From Mucilaginibacter_A sp964251965 (GTDB taxonomy: Bacteria > Bacteroidota > Bacteroidia > Sphingobacteriales > Sphingobacteriaceae), in the NCBI GenBank assembly GCA_964251965.1, contig CAXULQ010000008.1:132317-196316 (forward strand): 64,000 nucleotides of DNA. The letters are read 5' to 3'. The position numbers were made by a program, and so were the translations under genes. The notes under the pieces were generated by a model. It searched no databases, had not been told where the DNA came from, and saw nothing but the letters and a program-made list of their open reading frames with translations. This document shows positions 60,373 to 64,000 of this stretch, piece by piece; positions within the stretch are counted from its first letter, which is position 1, and every line of letters begins with the position of its first letter.

Positions 60373-62424
60373 TTAAAACTGAACCTTAACACCAGTAAAC
60401 CAGTTGCGCAAAGGTGCTGCATTATAATATCGCAAACCGACCGCGTTTAAATCATTCCCTAAACTGTAATGCTGGTTAAGCAAATTATCAATCCCGGCAA
60501 AAATATTCAGATTGGTTTTTTTGCTGAGGTTTTTATTCCAGCCAACTTTGGTTTGGATAAGGTTATAGGCATTTGCAAAAGCAGAATTTCCGTCATCAAG
60601 CGGGATTTTGGAAGTATAATTATGCTGCAAAAAGAAGTAAAATTTTGCTGGAAACGTTGCATTTAACTGGCTGACAGAAACAGTAGCAGGAACACCAGTC
60701 AGCTTATTCCCAGAGTAATTGGCACTTGCGTTAAAATAATCCCTAAAACGGAATCTGCTTAAAGTCAGGCTATTATTGATAGTTAAGCCTCTGAAAAAAT
60801 CAGTGCTGTTAGGCCGGATAATTTGAAAGCTGGCTGCCGTTTCTATCCCGGCCTGGTTTGTTCCGCCGGCATTCAAATAATATTCCGTTCCGTCATCATT
60901 CAACCTGCGCACAATGGCATTATTTAAGCGGTAGTAAAATAAAGCAACATCTAAATTAAAACGTGCATTGGCACTTTGCTTTCTAAAACCAACTTCGTAG
61001 TTCCAGCCTTTTTCGGCCTGTAAATTATTGTTGATCTGGTGGCTGGTCGGCCTAACTTCCGCCGTGGCCGGTGTAGAATAACCGCGGCTAACGGTTGCGC
61101 GCCAGGCAAAACTTTGAGTTAATGCGTACGATAAAGCAACCCGCGGCATCAGCACCGGTTTAAAACGGTTTGTTCCTGCTGCCGTGCTCACATCTGTAAA
61201 ATCGTGCTGGTAATTGTTTAGGCTGAGTGCTGCTTCTGCGTGTATTTTTTTGATGATGGTTGCTGCAAATCGCGTAAAATAAAAGGATTGTTTGGTGAGG
61301 ATATTGCTTGCCGTTTGTAAGTTTCCGCGTACACCTTTGTTGTTATCAAAATCACTGATATTCGAACGCGTTTGCTGCTGTTCTGTGCCTAAATTGATTT
61401 TCCAGTTGAGGTTATGCTGCGGGTTACTGCTTAATTCCAAATATGTACGTAAGCCGATGGTGTTTTCCAGCCGGGTTTCTTCATTAGTGATAAATGGGTT
61501 ATCAAAATTGGTGTGCATGCCATAAACAGCAATAACGTGTTTGAAGTTAGGCAGATAAAAAGTTTCGTTAGAAACCCCGCCGAAAACTGTTTTATTATAA
61601 ACCTCTGCATGCTGCTCTACCGCTCCGGGGATGGTTGCTGTTGCCGGCCGGGCAACTTCCGGGTTTTGCAAAAACTGCGTCAATGTTAGTCCGCCCGGCG
61701 TTTGGTAGTCCAAATCAGCATAAAAAAATAAAGCTTTTAACTGACTGTTTGCCGAGTAATTCCAGTTGTCTGTTGCTTGGATAAAATTTCGTTTTAAAGC
61801 ACTATTTTGCCGGTAACCGTTGGATTGCTGCCAGCTTTGGTTTAGGTTGAGCTGGTTGTTTTTGGATGCTTCTTTTACCGCTATATTTTCGTGGAAGCTG
61901 TTGTAAGAACCCGCATCAAAACCAACCGAAGCAGAACTTTTAAGCTGATGGTTGCCAAAAGGGTCAATCAAAACCACGCCGTTGGAATTTGCACCGTACA
62001 AACTGCCGTCCGGACCTTTTAAAATCGTAATATTTTGAATTGAATTTAAGTCGGGCAAATTGAGATAAGTATTTCCGCCAGCATCGGTCAGCGGAAATTC
62101 ATCCATATAAACCTTTACATTCCGTACTCCAAAAGGCGAACGGAGCAAACTGCCGCGGATAGATAAACGGTAACTGCCTGGCGAACGCTCTTCCATCCGC
62201 ACACCCGGAACGGTGTTTATTGCCGGAACTAACGAAAAGCTCGACTGCATTTGTAATTGTTGCAGATCGATCTTACCTACCGCAGCCGGAACGGTTAAAA
62301 GTGGTTGCTGGGTTAGATAAGCTTTGATCACTACTTCCTGCAAATTTTTTAAAGTATCGGTTTTTTGTGCCGAAGCCAGGCGGAAGGACAGGAAAGCAAT
62401 TAAAAAAGTAATTGTTTTTTGCAT
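60373..62424 (-). CDS. TonB-dependent outer-membrane receptor
   Basis: 683 residues: signal peptide MQKTITFLIAFLSFRLASAQ, a TonB-box-like NLQEVVIKAYL, a plug (about 45-170; VPAINTVPGVRMEERSPGSYRLSIRGSLLRSPFGVRNVKVYMDEFPLTDAGGNTYLNLPDL) and a 22-strand barrel ending NWFTGVKVQF. It lacks the N-terminal carboxypeptidase-like domain of SusC-type receptors and has no SusD neighbour, so it probably imports an iron chelate or cofactor. A motif copy (61866-61877) encodes AVKEASKNN in an early barrel loop, and another (62483-62494) lies upstream. Confidence 0.92.
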   Translation of the reverse strand: MQKTITFLIAFLSFRLASAQKTDTLKNLQEVVIKAYLTQQPLLTVPAAVGKIDLQQLQMQSSFSLVPAINTVPGVRMEERSPGSYRLSIRGSLLRSPFGVRNVKVYMDEFPLTDAGGNTYLNLPDLNSIQNITILKGPDGSLYGANSNGVVLIDPFGNHQLKSSASVGFDAGSYNSFHENIAVKEASKNNQLNLNQSWQQSNGYRQNSALKRNFIQATDNWNYSANSQLKALFFYADLDYQTPGGLTLTQFLQNPEVARPATATIPGAVEQHAEVYNKTVFGGVSNETFYLPNFKHVIAVYGMHTNFDNPFITNEETRLENTIGLRTYLELSSNPQHNLNWKINLGTEQQQTRSNISDFDNNKGVRGNLQTASNILTKQSFYFTRFAATIIKKIHAEAALSLNNYQHDFTDVSTAAGTNRFKPVLMPRVALSYALTQSFAWRATVSRGYSTPATAEVRPTSHQINNNLQAEKGWNYEVGFRKQSANARFNLDVALFYYRLNNAIVRRLNDDGTEYYLNAGGTNQAGIETAASFQIIRPNSTDFFRGLTINNSLTLSRFRFRDYFNASANYSGNKLTGVPATVSVSQLNATFPAKFYFFLQHNYTSKIPLDDGNSAFANAYNLIQTKVGWNKNLSKKTNLNIFAGIDNLLNQHYSLGNDLNAVGLRYYNAAPLRNWFTGVKVQF

Positions 62425-62482
62425 AAAGTTTGTTAGAGTGCAGGTTCGATAAGATCAAACATCCACATTTAGCGATAAAGAT

Positions 62483-62494
62483 ATGCTTCTTTTA
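62483..62494 (-). repeat. Dispersed 12-mer copy upstream of the TonB receptor
   Basis: An exact minus-orientation TAAAAGAAGCAT, 59 bases before the receptor ATG; CAGAATTTACCCTG precedes it on its strand. Confidence 0.65.
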
Positions 62495-62531
62495 CAGGGT
62501 AAATTCTGCTATTAGGTTTATTATTGTTTTA

Positions 62532-62627
62532 CCTCGCCCAAACCCTCTCCAAAAGAGAGGGCTTTAAAACCTTTAGCTTTACAATTAATTATGCCTCCCT
62601 CTCCCATGGAGATGGCCGGGGTTGAGG
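62532..62627. repeat. Palindromic intergenic repeat
   Basis: About 95 bases. The left part has a tight hairpin CCCTCT...AGAGGG (62543-62561). The two ends, CCTCGCCCAAACCCTCTCC (62532-62550) and the complement of 62608-62627, form a longer imperfect inverted repeat. This looks like the C/T-rich palindromic intergenic element that I recall from many Bacteroidota genomes. Only one copy is in the window. Confidence 0.55.
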
Positions 62628-62711
62628 CTAAAAGCGGATCAAAGATTAATCAGTTTTTTTAAATCAAAAAGTGGTTAGAGCAGTTTAATAGCGAATTCGA
62701 TCACCAAAATA

Positions 62712-63773
62712 ATGGAAATTTTTAAGTGTACACATTGCGGTCAGATTATTTATTTTGAGAACGAAAGTTGTGTCCAGTGCGGCTATCCGTTGGGGTTTGA
62801 AGCCAAGAAGCTCAGCCTTTGTCCTTTAACTTTCGGCGATAACAACACTTGTACTTTGTACAATCAACACGATCAGGTTTACCGGTACTGCGAAAACCAC
62901 CAATACGGCGTGTGCAACTGGCTGGTAAAAGAGGACAGCGAAACGCCTTATTGCGAAGCCTGCGATTTAAACAGCACGATCCCGAATTTGAGTCAGCCGG
63001 AAGCCGTTAACCGTTGGGCGGTTATCGAAAATGCAAAACATCGTTTGGTTTACAGTTTGCTGAAAATGAAGCTTCCTTTAATAAGTAAAAATACGGATGC
63101 TGATATAGGTTTAACATTTGATTTTCTGGCAGATTTAAAAGGAAAACCGCGCATTTTAACTGGACACGATAATGGTTTGATCACTTTAAATATTGTTGAG
63201 GCAGACGATGTGGAACGCGAAAAATCGCGCAAAGCCATGAAAGAACCTTACCGGACTTTGATCGGCCATTTTCGGCATGAAGTAGGCCATTATTACTGGG
63301 ATAGGCTGATTGATAATTCAATCTACTTAGAAAAATTCAGACAGCTTTTTGGTGATGACCGCAAAGATTATGGCGAAGCTTTGCAAAGGCATTACAGCAA
63401 CGGTGCCCCGGCAAATTGGAACCAGCATTTCATCAGTACCTACGCCAGTTCTCATGCCTGGGAAGATTGGGCCGAAACCTGGGCGCATTACCTGCACATT
63501 ATGGATACGCTGCAAACCGGTTTCGCTTTTGGTTTAAGCGTACACCCGCAACTTGCAAAAGCGACAGACCATTTAGATGTGGATGTGCAGCAAGACCCGT
63601 ACGAAATGGCAGATTTCCCTCAAATTATTGCCGCCTGGCTGCCTATGAGCTTTGCCATGAACAGCATCAACCGCAGTATGGGCCACACAGATTTGTATCC
63701 TTTTGTAATTACACCGGAGGTGATGGAAAAGTTGAGCTTTATCCATAGGGTTTGTTATGAGAGTAAGGTTTGA
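62712..63773 (+). CDS. Zinc-ribbon putative zinc-binding metallopeptidase
   Basis: 353 residues. N-terminal zinc ribbon (FKCTHCGQIIYFENESCVQCGYPLGF), further Cys/His pairs (YCENHQYGVCNW, YCEACDL), then a catalytic-type helix HEVGHYYWDRLI (His189, His193) and a later ETWAHYLHIMDTLQTGF. It fits the bacterial family of zinc-ribbon-containing putative peptidases. Substrates are unknown. No signal peptide, so cytoplasmic. Monocistronic. Confidence 0.85.
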   Translation: MEIFKCTHCGQIIYFENESCVQCGYPLGFEAKKLSLCPLTFGDNNTCTLYNQHDQVYRYCENHQYGVCNWLVKEDSETPYCEACDLNSTIPNLSQPEAVNRWAVIENAKHRLVYSLLKMKLPLISKNTDADIGLTFDFLADLKGKPRILTGHDNGLITLNIVEADDVEREKSRKAMKEPYRTLIGHFRHEVGHYYWDRLIDNSIYLEKFRQLFGDDRKDYGEALQRHYSNGAPANWNQHFISTYASSHAWEDWAETWAHYLHIMDTLQTGFAFGLSVHPQLAKATDHLDVDVQQDPYEMADFPQIIAAWLPMSFAMNSINRSMGHTDLYPFVITPEVMEKLSFIHRVCYESKV

Positions 63774-63787
63774 TGGATTTTTGCCGG

Positions 63788-63799
63788 TAAAAGAAGTAT
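63788..63799 (+). repeat. Dispersed motif (GTAT form) after the peptidase
   Basis: TAAAAGAAGTAT 15 bases beyond the stop, preceded by GGATTTTTGCCGG. Confidence 0.65.
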
Positions 63800-63865
63800 T
63801 GTTATTTCGGGTTGAAATACCTGCCCAAAGGTGGTTTGCAAATCAGGGCCGGTAAATTTATCTTT

Positions 63866-64000
63866 ATGACTTACTTAGTTGTAATGAATAAGTATCATAA
63901 ACCCATTTTTACAGCATGTATTTCTGCCATTTGCTTATTATCGTGCGTTGCCTGCGGCCAAACCATAACCAGCAAAGTTTTAAGAGATGACATAACCGCC
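63866..64000 (+). CDS. Start of a lipoprotein/secreted protein gene, cut by window end
   Basis: The first 45 codons only. The likely start is ATG 63884 (MNKYHKPIFTACISAICLLSCVACGQTITSK) or 63866. Cysteines in LSCVAC suggest a lipobox, i.e. a lipoprotein. Nothing further can be said. Confidence 0.5.
   Translation, partial: MTYLVVMNKYHKPIFTACISAICLLSCVACGQTITSKVLRDDITA

Larger units (their letters stand above)
1989..63799. repeat. Dispersed 12-mer family TAAAAGAAGCAT (24 exact) and TAAAAGAAGTAT (9)
   Basis: Exact copies start at 1989, 12753, 19326, 21050, 22588, 27297, 41410, 42398, 45075, 46413, 49741, 54203, 56648 (+) and 5085, 11650, 16239, 18614, 25213, 34171, 38580, 55913, 56226, 61866, 62483 (-). 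GTAT forms: 6868, 18035, 37101, 50101, 63788 (+); 14184, 39004, 44776, 58769 (-). Seven of the exact copies are in genes, the rest between genes or at gene edges. Extended consensus: an A/T tract near AAATTTTA, then 4-6 bases often ending CGA or CGG, then the core. Further one-mismatch copies: 6199, 8710, 11025, 18595, 23657, 25778, 29427, 36799. Confidence 0.9.

Noticed and set aside
1989..63799. The 12-mer as a promoter, operator or Chi/KOPS-type site
   Set aside because: It occurs after genes as often as before them, inside genes, on both strands without bias, and beside genes of unrelated function; none of these roles fits all copies.
1..64000. CRISPR arrays, tRNA or rRNA genes, complete insertion sequences
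   Set aside because: No regularly spaced repeats, no cloverleaf-like sequence and no transposase with terminal repeats were found on reading; the Rpn-family gene has no inverted termini.

Overview
The window is chromosomal DNA of a Bacteroidota bacterium, most likely a Sphingobacteriaceae member such as Mucilaginibacter or Pedobacter (family-level inference from gene content, no ribosomal marker present). The signs are a type IX secretion sorting tail on a subtilisin-like protease, an RND pump with extra inner helices, a TonB-dependent receptor, SPII lipoproteins, weak ribosome binding sites and TAnnTTTG-type promoters. No tRNA, rRNA, CRISPR array or complete insertion sequence was seen.

Layout. 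1-6.1 kb: lipopolysaccharide/glycan genes (two glycosyltransferases, a PAS protein, HldE for ADP-heptose, an SDR, another glycosyltransferase). 6.3-11 kb: a four-helix stress protein, then a tight kaiC-kaiB-kaiB-histidine kinase operon. 11-19 kb: DinB proteins (one truncated), an SDR, a large secreted S8 protease and small proteins. 19.3-26.6 kb: gamma-glutamyltransferase, FKBP lipoproteins, a photolyase with a TIGR01777 epimerase, ferredoxin, CBS protein and a yeast-type cytosine deaminase. 26.7-34 kb: PA2169 protein and a TetR-TolC-AcrA-AcrB efflux operon. 34-38.6 kb: AarF kinase, PIN protein with small partner, TetR, flavin reductase, SDR. 38.6-46.3 kb: DUF2256 protein, DASH cryptochrome, an integron-cassette-like stretch (40.36-43.8 kb), an Rpn-family nuclease and an FeS-BCP photolyase. 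46.6-53 kb: 2-oxoglutarate dehydrogenase E1/E2 and a sodium/solute symporter. 53-58.8 kb: a TlpA-like protein and KdsA, KpsF/KdsD, a nucleotide-sugar dehydrogenase and an epimerase for surface polysaccharide. 58.8-64 kb: small lipoproteins, a TonB receptor, a zinc peptidase and the start of a lipoprotein.

The most striking signal is not a gene. A 12-base word, TAAAAGAAGCAT, occurs exactly 24 times (13 on one strand, 11 on the other), with 9 further copies ending GTAT, and a sibling word TAAAAACAG[C/T]AT occurs 11 times. Most copies share an upstream A/T tract (about AAATTTTA) ending some 4-7 bases before the core. They lie mainly 5-30 bases after stop codons, sometimes overlap a start or stop codon, and form inverted-pair hairpins between convergent genes. 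Density, lack of strand bias, core-plus-A/T-tract design and hairpin pairs all resemble the DNA uptake sequences of Neisseria and Pasteurellaceae. I propose, as inference, an uptake-type or other genome-wide recognition sequence of this lineage.

The second signal is a run of three single-function cassettes at 40.36-43.8 kb. The first bases of each are complementary to the start of an attC-like inverted repeat at its own 3' end, as in integron cassettes. No integrase lies in the window.
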